Positions 25,742 through 36,000 of a stretch of 43,420 bases of DNA are shown here, in pieces (the first letter of the stretch is position 1; every line of letters begins with the position of its first letter). The DNA lies in contig NZ_BJDG01000028.1 of assembly GCF_005404945.1 (NCBI RefSeq), forward strand, positions 1 through 43,420, given 5' to 3'. Both the position numbers and the translations under genes were made by a program. The notes beneath the pieces were generated by a model. The model had not been told where the DNA came from, made no database searches, and saw only the letters and a program-made list of their open reading frames with translations. This DNA comes from Lactiplantibacillus pingfangensis (GTDB lineage: Bacteria > Bacillota > Bacilli > Lactobacillales > Lactobacillaceae).

Positions 25742-26557
25742 ATGATAAAACAGTTATTTTCCGATTTAGATGGCACTTTATTGAATCCAGAGGGGCAAGT
25801 CAGTGCTGGCAATGTGGCGGCAATTAAGGCTAGTAGGTTGCCGTTGACGCTAGTTTCCGCGCGAGCACCGATTGAAATACTCGGGGTAATTCGCGCCCTA
25901 GACTTAACTGGTCCTCAGATTGCATTTAACGGTGGTTTGATTTTTCGCTACGGGGATGGTGAAATTCAACCGTTACAGTTGAATCCCATTGGGCATAATC
26001 GTGCGCAAATGTTACTGACATTTATTCAAACGAGTTTTCCGACCGTCAGTTTGAGTTGTTATACCCAGGATCGGTGGTTGACAGAAAAAATTGATCGTGG
26101 CGTGCGGGCCGAATCCCAACTTACTGGTCAAGCGGCAACGGTCATTGGGTATGCAGACTTATTTAAGACTGATGGGCAGCCGGTGTTCAAAATCATGATT
26201 ATGACGCTTGATATAGCGCGGATGCGAGAATTGGCGACGGCCTTGAAACAACTAAATTATCCGGACATTAGTGTGAAACTTTCCGGTCAGACTTATTTAG
26301 AGATTACGAGTGATAAGGTCAAGAAGTCCCGTGGCATTGCATTTATTAAAGCGGAACAACGTTTAGATACTGAAGAATTGGCGGCATTTGGGGATGGCGA
26401 AAATGATCTGCCAATGTTTGAAGCAGTTGGAACCCCAATCGTGATGGCAAATGCGACACCGGCCGTCCAAAAGGTGGGGCGCTGGATTACTAAGTCTAAT
26501 CGTGAAGATGGGGTTGCGTATGCGTTGACGCATTATTTGCGTGAGGTGCCGGAATGA
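25742..26557 (+). CDS. Cof-type HAD phosphatase
   Basis: A HAD-superfamily sugar-phosphate or nucleotide phosphatase of 271 residues. Motif I DLDGT (Asp8, Asp10) and motif IV GDGENDLPMF are intact. The middle cap (about 85-190) is of the type seen in Cof/YidA proteins. ATG at 25742 is chosen because the ORF's earlier ATG (25709) lies inside the -10 region of the predicted promoter. The gene overlaps the LacI gene by 4 nt (ATGA), so the two are coupled. The substrate is unknown; a metabolite of the sugar pathway controlled by the LacI protein is possible. Confidence 0.88.
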   Translation: MIKQLFSDLDGTLLNPEGQVSAGNVAAIKASRLPLTLVSARAPIEILGVIRALDLTGPQIAFNGGLIFRYGDGEIQPLQLNPIGHNRAQMLLTFIQTSFPTVSLSCYTQDRWLTEKIDRGVRAESQLTGQAATVIGYADLFKTDGQPVFKIMIMTLDIARMRELATALKQLNYPDISVKLSGQTYLEITSDKVKKSRGIAFIKAEQRLDTEELAAFGDGENDLPMFEAVGTPIVMANATPAVQKVGRWITKSNREDGVAYALTHYLREVPE

Positions 26558-27498
26558 CAACTATTAGAGATATTGCACGACTTTCAGGTTATTCAGTTTC
26601 GACGGTGTCACGCGTCATTAATCAGCGAAACTATGTGTCACCGGCGACTAGAATGGCGATTCAAAAAGTGGTTGATCAATTAGATTACGCGCCCAATGCG
26701 GTGGCCCGTGATTTGAGTCGTGGCCGGACTTTTAATGTGGGCGTTGTGTTGCCGCATTCGGACCATCCGTATTTTACACAATTAGTCCACGGCATTATGC
26801 GCGCGGCATTTAAGGCCAATTATCGCGTCGTACTGTTGCCATCCAAATATGAGGTCAATTTGGAACGCGGTTACTTAGCCGATTTGAGGCAGCATGCCTA
26901 TGATGCCTTGATATTCACGTCACACGGATTGCCGTTGACTGAACTTAATGATTACCGGCGTTATGGGACAATTGTTGTGTGTGAAAATCCACATGATTGT
27001 CCGATTCCAGCTGCATACGCAGCGCGCCAAACAACCTACGTCGAAGCTTTTGAGCTCCTAAAACAACGCGGGGATAGACGAGTGGCAATATTAGCCAGTC
27101 GATCATTGGCTAAAAGTGCCACGACACAAGCGATGGTCGCGGCTTACCAGCAAGTCTTTGGCACTAAGCCCGCGGCAGCGCTCGTATGCACCGGCGTGAC
27201 GACGCCGGCAGATGGTGAACGTGCGGGTCAAACGTTACTGAAACAGTCCCAACCAGTTGATGCCGTGTTAACTAATGGTGATGATATTGCGGTTGGCTTG
27301 CTACGGGCCTACCGTGCGGCCAAAGTATCAGCACCATTCTTGATTGGACAAGAACACCAACCATCGGGAGAAGCACTCAGATTGCCAACGATTGATCATC
27401 ATTTTGAAACGGTTGGTGCCCGGGCCTTTCAGTTAGCCGTTAGTGGCGAAGTGGCACAGATTCCAGTTGACTCACAATTAGTAGTTCCTGAGACCTAG
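26554..27498 (+). CDS. LacI-family transcriptional regulator
   Basis: A regulator of 314 residues. The N-terminal LacI helix-turn-helix (TTIRDIARLSGYSVSTVSRV, residues 2-21) and hinge helix (APNAVARDLS) are intact, followed by a periplasmic-binding-like sugar domain (about 58-314) starting FNVGVVLPHSDHPYF. It overlaps the HAD gene by ATGA. The operator-like TCGAACGCGTTTGA in the operon promoter suggests autoregulation. The effector is probably a sugar or sugar phosphate; no transporter is adjacent. Confidence 0.92.
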   Translation: MTTIRDIARLSGYSVSTVSRVINQRNYVSPATRMAIQKVVDQLDYAPNAVARDLSRGRTFNVGVVLPHSDHPYFTQLVHGIMRAAFKANYRVVLLPSKYEVNLERGYLADLRQHAYDALIFTSHGLPLTELNDYRRYGTIVVCENPHDCPIPAAYAARQTTYVEAFELLKQRGDRRVAILASRSLAKSATTQAMVAAYQQVFGTKPAAALVCTGVTTPADGERAGQTLLKQSQPVDAVLTNGDDIAVGLLRAYRAAKVSAPFLIGQEHQPSGEALRLPTIDHHFETVGARAFQLAVSGEVAQIPVDSQLVVPET

Positions 27499-27597
27499 CA
27501 CAGCGATTTCTACCAGTCGGAGCGGGATCACTACTAATTTTGGAAGTACCTTTAGCTTATGATTAAATATTTAAACGCTCGGTTAGCGTCAAGCACG

Positions 27598-27630
27598 AGA
27601 CCTCACTTTTTAATGGTGAGGTCTTTTTTT
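27598..27630 (+). terminator. Terminator after lacI
   Basis: AGACCTCAC pairs with GTGAGGTCT, followed by seven T. Confidence 0.9.
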
Positions 27631-27937
27631 GCTTTAAAATAAAATAATTTATAAATTAGCGTTAGTAGCGAAAAGTTGACCGCCTACACTATTTTTAGGG
27701 GTGAAGACAGTTGACGTCAGCAAATCAGACTATAATTAATTGTAATGTTCATGTATATTAACCCAAAACAAAAATGACTATTTTAAAGCGGAAATCTTGC
27801 AGTTACCATAAAATTAATAATAAATATTAATAGTTAAATTATTTATTTGTAAGACTAGAATTATTAGCACCCAATATATTCCAGCAATTGCATTTGGAGG
27901 CTATATGTCGAAACGCTGATGTGACGGCGTTTGTAGC

Positions 27938-27966
27938 TTGAATCACTTCTGTTTAAGGCCTACACT
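27938..27966 (+). promoter_or_regulatory. Promoter of surface-protein gene 1
   Basis: TTGAAT (27938-27943), a 17-nt spacer and TACACT (27961-27966), followed by ATTAA. The second surface-protein gene has the same layout and the same TACACTATTAA. A third TACACTATT is at 27685 without a matching -35. The leader is about 105 nt. The rest of the gap (27640-27937) is AT-rich; a tiny frame MSKR (27905-27919) with GGAGG upstream is the only other thing seen. Confidence 0.65.
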
Positions 27967-28078
27967 ATTAAAGATGAATGAAATTAGAGAATTCTAAATA
28001 GTTAGTCTATGTCAGCCGTGCGACCAGCCTATCTGTGACCGGTCCTAACGAATTGGCAATAATAAGGAGCGATCAATA

Positions 28079-31000
28079 ATGCGTAAAAATTCAGAAAATA
28101 GTCAAAAATTGCACTATAAAATGTATAAAAAAGGCCGTTTCTGGTTATTTGCTGGGGTGTTAGTTATGACAACTTGGCAAGGTAATCAGGCGATTGCGCA
28201 CGCTGATACCGCAACTGCCGCAAGTAGTAGTGATGAGAGCAGTGCGGTGACGAGTAATACTGCACAGTTAACGGCTAAGACAGTCACTTTGAGTAGCAGT
28301 AGTAGTGCGACTAGTTCGCAAGCTGCAACCAGCGCTACTTCAACTAGTTCTGTTGCCAGTGACACTAGTGCGACAAGTGCCGACAACACTAGTACTAGTG
28401 TTAGCCATGCAACCGAGACGGGTACCGCAACCAGTGCGACAAAGACAAGCAGCGCTGCCAAAAGTGCTGCAGCGGCAACTACTGAGTCAACAACGACAGC
28501 AAGTCAGGCTAACGCGGCCACTAGTACCGCGACGACAGCTGCGACATCTTCAGTAGCAAAACAAACTAATTCTCAAGCAGCTAGCCAAGCAACCACTGAT
28601 GAGTCAACAAGTGTTTCCCCAGAATCGGCAACAACAGTTGAAGCAACGTCTGATGAAAATTTAGCCAATGATGACAACAGTCTCAACCCAGTTACGGCTG
28701 AGATGATGGTCGCGGCGCCGGCAACAACCAGTACTGAACAACAAGTGACAAGTAACCGGGCAATGTTATTACGTGCCGCGGCGGTTGCCGCCGATATTGC
28801 GGACGGGACTGATTGGGCTATTGATAGTGCAGGGACGTTGCACCTCAATACGGGTGTCTTGACGGCTAATACTGCGGTTAGCTTGAATGCTGCCTGGACG
28901 CCATATGTGTCACAGATTACGGCGATTTCAATTGATACGCCGGTGGCCGCTGGAACGAGTACCGCGAATTTATTCAAAAGGTTAAATCAGGTCAAAACGA
29001 TTAGTGGTTTATCTAATTTAGACACAAGTTTGACGACTAATTTTGGCGACATGTTTTTCCAAATGACCAATTTAACCAGCTTAGATTTGTCTAGTTTCAA
29101 AACGAGCAGTCTGACTAACACGGCGCAAATGTTTTACGGTGATAGTAATTTAACGAGTGTGAACGTTAGCGGATGGGACACAAGTAAAGTCACCAACATG
29201 GGCCGGACTTTTGGTAGTTGTTCAAAATTGACCAGTTTAGATTTGTCTAGTTGGGATACGAGTGCGGTCACGAGTATGGGCTCGATGTTTTTCGGCGATA
29301 GTGCCTTAACCAGCTTGAATTTAACTGGTTGGCAGACCGCCAATGTGACTGACATGAGTGGGATGTTTACAGCCAATAGCAAACTAACTAGTTTAAATTT
29401 AAGCAACTGGGATGTCAGCAAGGTCACGAATATGACGAATATTTTCAACGGCGACAGTTCTTTGATGACTTTGAATGTTGATGGTTGGCAGCTAAACGCT
29501 AAAATTACGAGTATGGCTTCATTTTTCGCTGGGTTAAAAAGTTTGACGGAATTAGATGCGAACAATTTTAGTGCGAGTGCTGTGACTGATGTCACGAATC
29601 TGTTTAATGGGGATACTGCCTTAACAACTTTGAATGCCAATAATTGGGATTTGAGCAATGTCACAGATCTATCGAATCTATTGGCGGGGCTGACTAACTT
29701 AACAACGGTCAACGCGAAAAATTGGCAAGTTGGTAAAGTAACCAGCGTCTTTCAATTGTTTTACACGGATTCAAAGTTAGCAACTGCTGACCTCAGTGGC
29801 TGGGATACGAGTAGCTTGACTAATATGCGCGGGGCTTTCAATATGGATTCGAGCATTACTAAACTGGCGCTCGATAATTGGGATACGAGCAAGGTTACCG
29901 ATATGGGTTATTTGTTTAACCGGAATAGTGCGTTGACAGATTTGAACCTCACCAATTGGGATACTAGTAGCCTAGTGGAAGCTAGTGATATGTTTTATCA
30001 GGATAGTAATCTGACCAGTTTGGATGTTGCCAACTGGAATATGAGCAATTTAGTGACTGCTAGTGATATGTTTCATTTTGCAAGTGGGTTAACCACTATT
30101 GATGTGGCGAATTGGGATATGAGTCACTTACAAAAGGCTGATAACATGTTTGCCAGTATGACAAGCTTGACCGGTCTTGATACGACAAGTTGGAATTTGA
30201 ATCAGTTAACCGTCGGCAATGATATGTTCTTTGGTGATGTGAATTTAACCAAACTTGACACAAGTAACTGGGGACTGACCAACTTGCAAAATGCCTTTGC
30301 GATGTTTAATAGTGATAAGGCATTAGTGACGTTGGCGACGAGTGCTTGGAATCTCAATAATGTGACCCAGTCAGATTTTATGTTTGCCAATGATCTTAGT
30401 CTAACCAACTTAGATGCTAGCAGTTGGGGGCTTAAAAATGATAAGACTGCCACATACATGTTTGAAATGGATCCCAAGCTGAAACAGCTAGCGACTAGCA
30501 ATTGGGATCTGAATCAAGTTGTTGATGCGAGCTACATGTTTGCGAATGATCCGCTATTAGCTAATCTGGATACGAGTAGCTGGGGCTTGGAAAATCTGAC
30601 CAATTCCTATGAAATGTTCGCGTTTGATTCAGCATTGACCCTAACGGATACGACGAATTGGAATTTAGCCAAGCTTGTCACGGCGCGAGCGATGTTTTAT
30701 CACGATACCAGTTTAACGCAACTAAATGCCGAAAATTGGGATATGCGTAGTGTGACGAATGCTGGCAATATGTTTCAAGGTGACACTGCTTTAACGACGA
30801 TTGGCAACACGGTTAACTGGAATTTGACTAATTTGACGAATGGGACTGATATGTTTTGGCAAGACACCGCGTTAACTAGTTTAGATACGACTAATTGGGG
30901 CTTGAACAATTTGGTCCAAGCATGGGCGATGTTTGATCGCTTGACTAGCCTGACCAGTCTCGGCGATACCACTAATTGGAATTTAAGCCAACTTCAAAAT

Positions 31001-32566
31001 GGGAATTCAATGTTTTGGGATATCGGTAACTTGACAAACTTAAATACGACCAATTGGGACTTAAGCAGTTTAACTGATGGCACGTCAATGTTTTCAGGGG
31101 ATGCTAGTTTGAAAGCCATTGATGCGAGTCAGTGGAAAATCAACGGTGCCGTGCTAGTACCTAAAATGTTCCTAAACGATTCAAGTTTGACGGCTTTAGA
31201 TTTATCAAACTGGGATTTAACTTCGGCTCCCTCAGTGCTTAATATGTTTGGTAATAATGTCGCGCTCCAACAATTAAAAGTCGGCCCGAAAGTGGTCTTT
31301 ATCAATGACAGTGGTACTGCGGCGTTACAAGATGCCCCGTTAAATGACACATACACTGGCAAATGGGTGAACCTCGAAGGCCAAACGTTCACGGCGGCTG
31401 AATTGATGGCGTTGTATCAAAATACGCCAGCCGCAGTTGCGGACACCTATGTTTGGCAAACGGATCAGACTGCGGTAATGGCGCATGATTCGACTGTTGA
31501 TCAAAGTGGTCAAAACACTTGGACCGCCGCTGATAACTTTGACAGTGCGACGAATGCGACTGGTCAAGCCTTAACCTTAGCCGATGTAACGGTCACTGGG
31601 AGTGTCGATACAACAACCCCCGGGACGTATCAAGTGACTTATCAGTACTTGAATAATGTTGGCAATCCGATTAGTTCAGTGGCGACGATTACCGTGGTTG
31701 CCAGCCAAGTTTCAGTCACTGCCCATGATACGACGATTATGCAGGGTCAAGCTTGGAGCGCTGCTGACAACTTTGACAGTGCGACTGATTTTGGTGGCAA
31801 TGCCGTTGATTTTAGTGATGTCACGGTGACCGGTGCGGATCAAGTTGAAACCCAAACACCAGGGACATATGATGTCAACTACCATTACACGGATGCTGAC
31901 GGTAATGAGGCAACTAAAGTCGTTATGATTACGGTCAAAGCCAGCCAAGTTTCAGTTGCGGCAACTGATCAAACCGTTACCCAAGGCCAAACTTGGACGG
32001 CGGCGGATAGCTTCGTTGGTGCAACAGATGCAGCCGGCAATGCCATTGATCTTAGTCAAGTCACCGTCACTGGTGCGGATCAGGTCAATACGACTGTTCC
32101 CGGAACTTATGCCGTGACTTATAGTTACACTGACGCCTATGGCAATACTAAGACGCAAGTCGTGACAATCACGGTTCAGGCCGCAACCACGACAGATAAT
32201 AATGGGAGTGATATCGGTTCGACGACTGGGGACACAGACACGACCAGCCAAGCGGATACGATTACTACGACGAAAGACCCAACGGCCAGTGCTAAGGACG
32301 GGTTATTACGAACGGTTGCAACGGCAGATGTCGTACAACCTACTGCAACGACTACGACTCAAACTAGTGGGACGACAACTCAGGTCGCGGCAATGCAGCC
32401 TAAGTTGCAAGCCACCAGCTCAGCACCAAAAGCGGCGAGCGACCAAGCTAAAAAATTACCACAAACCAACGAAAGCTCCGCAGATAGTGCCGTTATTTTA
32501 GGTGCCATCATGTTAAGCATGACCGGGTTGTTCAGTTTCTTCAATAAAAAACGGCGGACAAGATAA
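28079..32566 (+). CDS. LPXTG-anchored BspA-type leucine-rich-repeat surface protein 1
   Basis: A cell-wall protein of 1495 residues. The N-terminus has a KxYKxGKxW-type signal (KMYKKGRFWLFAGVLVMTTW) with a likely cut after AHA. Residues about 45-240 are Ser/Thr/Ala-rich, probably a stalk and possibly glycosylated. Residues about 300-1063 hold about 32 degenerate repeats of some 23-24 residues of the BspA/DUF285 type (LTSLDLSSWDTSAVTSMGSM and similar). Three Ig-like repeats with AHDTT and PGTYxVxYxYTD lie at about 1130-1370. A Thr-rich linker and the sortase motif LPQTN, a hydrophobic helix and KKRRTR end it. Its role is presumably adhesion or matrix binding. Its paralog is next door. AAGGAG precedes the ATG. 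Confidence 0.93.
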   Translation: MRKNSENSQKLHYKMYKKGRFWLFAGVLVMTTWQGNQAIAHADTATAASSSDESSAVTSNTAQLTAKTVTLSSSSSATSSQAATSATSTSSVASDTSATSADNTSTSVSHATETGTATSATKTSSAAKSAAAATTESTTTASQANAATSTATTAATSSVAKQTNSQAASQATTDESTSVSPESATTVEATSDENLANDDNSLNPVTAEMMVAAPATTSTEQQVTSNRAMLLRAAAVAADIADGTDWAIDSAGTLHLNTGVLTANTAVSLNAAWTPYVSQITAISIDTPVAAGTSTANLFKRLNQVKTISGLSNLDTSLTTNFGDMFFQMTNLTSLDLSSFKTSSLTNTAQMFYGDSNLTSVNVSGWDTSKVTNMGRTFGSCSKLTSLDLSSWDTSAVTSMGSMFFGDSALTSLNLTGWQTANVTDMSGMFTANSKLTSLNLSNWDVSKVTNMTNIFNGDSSLMTLNVDGWQLNAKITSMASFFAGLKSLTELDANNFSASAVTDVTNLFNGDTALTTLNANNWDLSNVTDLSNLLAGLTNLTTVNAKNWQVGKVTSVFQLFYTDSKLATADLSGWDTSSLTNMRGAFNMDSSITKLALDNWDTSKVTDMGYLFNRNSALTDLNLTNWDTSSLVEASDMFYQDSNLTSLDVANWNMSNLVTASDMFHFASGLTTIDVANWDMSHLQKADNMFASMTSLTGLDTTSWNLNQLTVGNDMFFGDVNLTKLDTSNWGLTNLQNAFAMFNSDKALVTLATSAWNLNNVTQSDFMFANDLSLTNLDASSWGLKNDKTATYMFEMDPKLKQLATSNWDLNQVVDASYMFANDPLLANLDTSSWGLENLTNSYEMFAFDSALTLTDTTNWNLAKLVTARAMFYHDTSLTQLNAENWDMRSVTNAGNMFQGDTALTTIGNTVNWNLTNLTNGTDMFWQDTALTSLDTTNWGLNNLVQAWAMFDRLTSLTSLGDTTNWNLSQLQNGNSMFWDIGNLTNLNTTNWDLSSLTDGTSMFSGDASLKAIDASQWKINGAVLVPKMFLNDSSLTALDLSNWDLTSAPSVLNMFGNNVALQQLKVGPKVVFINDSGTAALQDAPLNDTYTGKWVNLEGQTFTAAELMALYQNTPAAVADTYVWQTDQTAVMAHDSTVDQSGQNTWTAADNFDSATNATGQALTLADVTVTGSVDTTTPGTYQVTYQYLNNVGNPISSVATITVVASQVSVTAHDTTIMQGQAWSAADNFDSATDFGGNAVDFSDVTVTGADQVETQTPGTYDVNYHYTDADGNEATKVVMITVKASQVSVAATDQTVTQGQTWTAADSFVGATDAAGNAIDLSQVTVTGADQVNTTVPGTYAVTYSYTDAYGNTKTQVVTITVQAATTTDNNGSDIGSTTGDTDTTSQADTITTTKDPTASAKDGLLRTVATADVVQPTATTTTQTSGTTTQVAAMQPKLQATSSAPKAASDQAKKLPQTNESSADSAVILGAIMLSMTGLFSFFNKKRRTR
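28980..31270 (+). repeat. About 32 BspA/DUF285 coding repeats
   Basis: Degenerate in-frame repeats of about 70 nt encoding the pattern LxxWDTSxVTxMxxMFxxxxxL. Neighbouring units differ too much to be recent exact copies. The repeats produce long spurious open frames on the opposite strand. Confidence 0.8.
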
Positions 32567-32578
32567 CGCCGGTTCAAC

Positions 32579-32612
32579 AAGACGCTTCACTTTTAATAGT
32601 GGGGCGTCTTTT
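32579..32612 (+). terminator. Terminator after surface protein 1
   Basis: AAGACGCTTCAC pairs with GTGGGGCGTCTT through GU pairs and is followed by TTTTG. Confidence 0.8.
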
Positions 32613-32928
32613 GTTTTGGGCGATTGTAAGTAAAGTTAGTAAATTTGATCAAAATTGTGATCATGGTTAAACACGTCAACTATATTGCCGAAATTAGTAT
32701 GCTTCAATGCCTTAATCAGTTATAACTAATCATAATGTTTATTATGATCGACCGAAAAGTAACTCGGCGATTTTTCGGTTGTTTTGTTACGATTTATTTT
32801 AAATCAATAATAACTATTAATGGGGACATAATAGCGGTCAAAAAAATAGTGTTTCAATTAGCCATTGTATTACAGCTGTGTATAAATCACAACCCACTAC
32901 AAATGCTGATACTAAGGCATTCCTTAAT

Positions 32929-32957
32929 TTGATTCTTTATAGTATAGGGGATACACT
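32929..32957 (+). promoter_or_regulatory. Promoter of surface-protein gene 2
   Basis: TTGATT (32929-32934), a 17-nt spacer and TACACT (32952-32957), then ATTAA, matching the promoter at 27938. The leader is about 85 nt. The rest of the gap 32613-32928 is AT-rich with no supportable gene; a 65-codon frame at 32735 lacks a ribosome site and family features. Confidence 0.65.
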
Positions 32958-33047
32958 ATTAATGACGATAAATGTATATGAGTGATAATTGAAAATCAAA
33001 TCCGCGAGAATTTTAACCGATCGGTAGCGGTAAGGAGTGAGTTTACG

Positions 33048-36000
33048 ATGAGTCAGAAAACACAAGTATCAGCCGAACATTACAAAATGTATAAAAAGGG
33101 CCGTTTTTGGTTATTTGCAGGTGTGCTAGTAATGACTACTTGGCAAGGTAATCAGATGATTTCCCATGCCGACGAGACGGGGACAAGTAACACAGCAGAG
33201 ACGACGCCGGTAGTGACTTCGGCTGCTGCTCAGTTAACCGATCAGTCGGTGACGCTAAGTGCAGGTTCGGCTAGTTCAGCGGCTACTGAAAGCGCTGTCT
33301 CGGCCAGTGAGTCAACGACAACTAGCGCGACCAGTGACAGCCAAGCGTCAACCAGTGCAACAGCTGAGGTCAGTCAAGCTAGTCAGGCAACGGCGTCAAC
33401 TGCTGCACAGCTAGCCAACAGTGTCGCCACTGAAGTTAGTTCGGCTGCCGAAGTGACTAAGTCAGGGACGACTGTCGCAGCACAAAGTCAGGTTGCCGGA
33501 TCGGAGACGACAACGGTGGCAAGTTCTGCGGCTCCAACTAATAGTGCTGCTTCGCAAGCAGATCAGACGGTGACCGATGATTTGGCAGTTACGGCGGCCG
33601 TCGATGACGTTACCACTCTCGAAGCGCCTACGACTACGGCTGTCAATAAGTCAGTTACTACGGATGAGAACGTGGTTGCGCCGTCAACAACCACGACTGA
33701 TCAAAAGGTAACCGCTCAGCGGACGATGGTGATGCGCGCCGCCGTCACCGCCGCTGATATTGCTGCTGGTGATGGTTGGAATATTGATAGTAATGGCGTC
33801 TTGCACATTTTAAGTGGTGCCAATTTATCCAGCAATGTGACGCTGAATGCGCAGTGGTTAGCTAATGCTAGTGCGATTACGTCGATTGTTTTTGACGGAC
33901 CTGTAACGGCAGGAGCAAGTACCGGGAATTTATTCAAAGGGTTAAGCAATGTGACTACAATTACTGGCTTAGCTAATTTAGATACTAGCAAAACGACTAA
34001 CTTTGGCGCCATGTTTTCAGGAATGTCCAGTTTAACTAACTTGGATTTATCGTCCTTTAATACGAGTTCAGCGACTAATCTTGCCCAACTGGTTTATGGC
34101 GATAGCGCGTTGACTAGTCTAAACGTGAGTGGTTGGGATACGAGCAAAGTCACCAATATGGGGAGTGTCTTTAATGGCCTAAAATCGTTGACTAGTTTAG
34201 ACCTCTCCAGTTGGAATACGAGCGCGGCGACGACCACGAACTCGATGTTTAGCGGGGATAGTAGCTTGACTAGCTTGAATTTGAGCGGTTGGGATACTAG
34301 CAACGTGAAGAACATGGGCGGCATGTTTTCTGGTGACACGAGCTTAGCCAGTTTAGATTTAAGCAGTTTTAACACTGATAAAGTCACTGATATGAATACA
34401 ATGTTTACCAATGATAAAAGTCTACAAACGATTAATTTTGGGACAAATTGGGATACGGCCAATGTTACGAATATGGTCAACATGTTCAAAAGTAATAGTG
34501 CGCTAACTAGCCTAGATTTGAGCAGTTGGGATATGCATAATGTGACTAACATTAGCACGATGTTTTTGAATGATACGGCGCTGAAAACCCTAAATGTGAG
34601 CGGCTGGCAACTTAATTCAAGTATTACGAGTTTAGCGTCTTTCTTCGCCGGTCTAACGAGTTTGACCGATTTAACGGCTGATAACTTTAATGCCAGTAGC
34701 GTCACTGATGTCAGCAACTTAGTCAAAGGTGATACGCAACTGGTAACGCTGAATGCTGCCAATTGGGATTTGAGCAGTTTGACTGATTTAACGGCGTTGT
34801 TTAAGCAGTTGCCAGCGTTAACGACAGTCGTGGCGCCAAATTGGAAAATCGGGCAAGTCACGAGCGTGTATCAGCTATTTATGATGGATGCCAATTTGAC
34901 GTCTGCGGATCTAAGCGGTTGGCAGACGGGCAGTTTGACAACGACTAGATCACTATTTTATCAGGATGCTAACCTCACGACTGCGAATTTGGCAAATTGG
35001 GATATGAGTCATGTCACCAACATGCACCAGATGTTTAACCAAGACACAGCGCTAAGTCAGTTAGATCTTTCAAATTGGGATACGAGCAGTCTCACGGATG
35101 CTGGTGCCATGTTCTACCAAGATAGTAGTTTGACGACTTTAGATGTGGCTAACTGGGATACCAGCAAGTTAAGTGCCGCAGATGGCATGTTTAGCAGTAT
35201 GACGAATTTGGCAACCTTGGACGTTTCTAAGTGGAATACGAGTCAGCTAACCAATGGTGTTGACATGTTTTACATGGACCTCGGTTTGACGACTTTAGAT
35301 ATAGCCAATTGGGACGTTGGTAATCTCGTCAATGGCTTTGCGATGTTTAATGGAATTCCGAAAGTGACAGTGTTAGATGTTTCCAAATGGCGCCCAGTGA
35401 ACCTTCAAAATGCCGGCTACATGTTTTCGCTGAATTCTGGTGTGACTACGTATGACTTATCCAATTGGGGTGCATATCAGATTACGACGATGGCACATAT
35501 GTTTGATACTAATACTGCGCTGACATCACTCGACCTATCCGGGGTTGATATGTCTAATGTCACCGATGTTAATATGATGCTGATTTACACGAATGCACTG
35601 AAAAAATTAACGTTGGGTACCGAGAATAAATTTAATTTCGCGTCAGCGGGGACCTATTTGCCTGAAATTCAGCCGACAGCCGGGATTGGTGGTTATACTG
35701 GTTACTGGGTTGATAGTAAAGGAAATATGTACACATCAACGCAATTAATGGCGCAATATAACGGGGCAACCATGGCGGATACGTATGTCTGGCAAACGCG
35801 GCAAACTACCTTGAACGTTCATGATTCCACTGTTGATCAAACGGGGACAAATCACTGGCAATTGGCAGACAACTTCACTGATGGCACTGACATCAATGGG
35901 AACGCGTTGACGAGTACCGATGTTGAAGTTGTTGATGGCACAGTTGATACAACGACTCCTGGCACTTATACGGTGACTTATCGTTATACCGATGCAGCTA

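Noticed and set aside
27640-28078. Search for a mobile element or transposase relic near the adhesins
   Set aside because: No inverted ends, transposase fragment or target duplication was seen.
28980-31270. Regular spacing suggesting a CRISPR array
   Set aside because: The repeats are in frame, degenerate and protein coding (BspA/DUF285), with no conserved direct repeats or spacers.
29134-31392. Long open frames on the minus strand inside surface protein 1
   Set aside because: They follow from the Ser/Thr/Asn-rich repeat composition of the plus strand, lack ribosome sites and encode no recognisable domain.
32735-32932. A 65-codon frame upstream of surface protein 2
   Set aside because: AT-rich, no ribosome site, and it overlaps the promoter region.
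34094-34861. A 255-codon minus-strand frame in surface protein 2
   Set aside because: Same composition effect; no start signal or family match.
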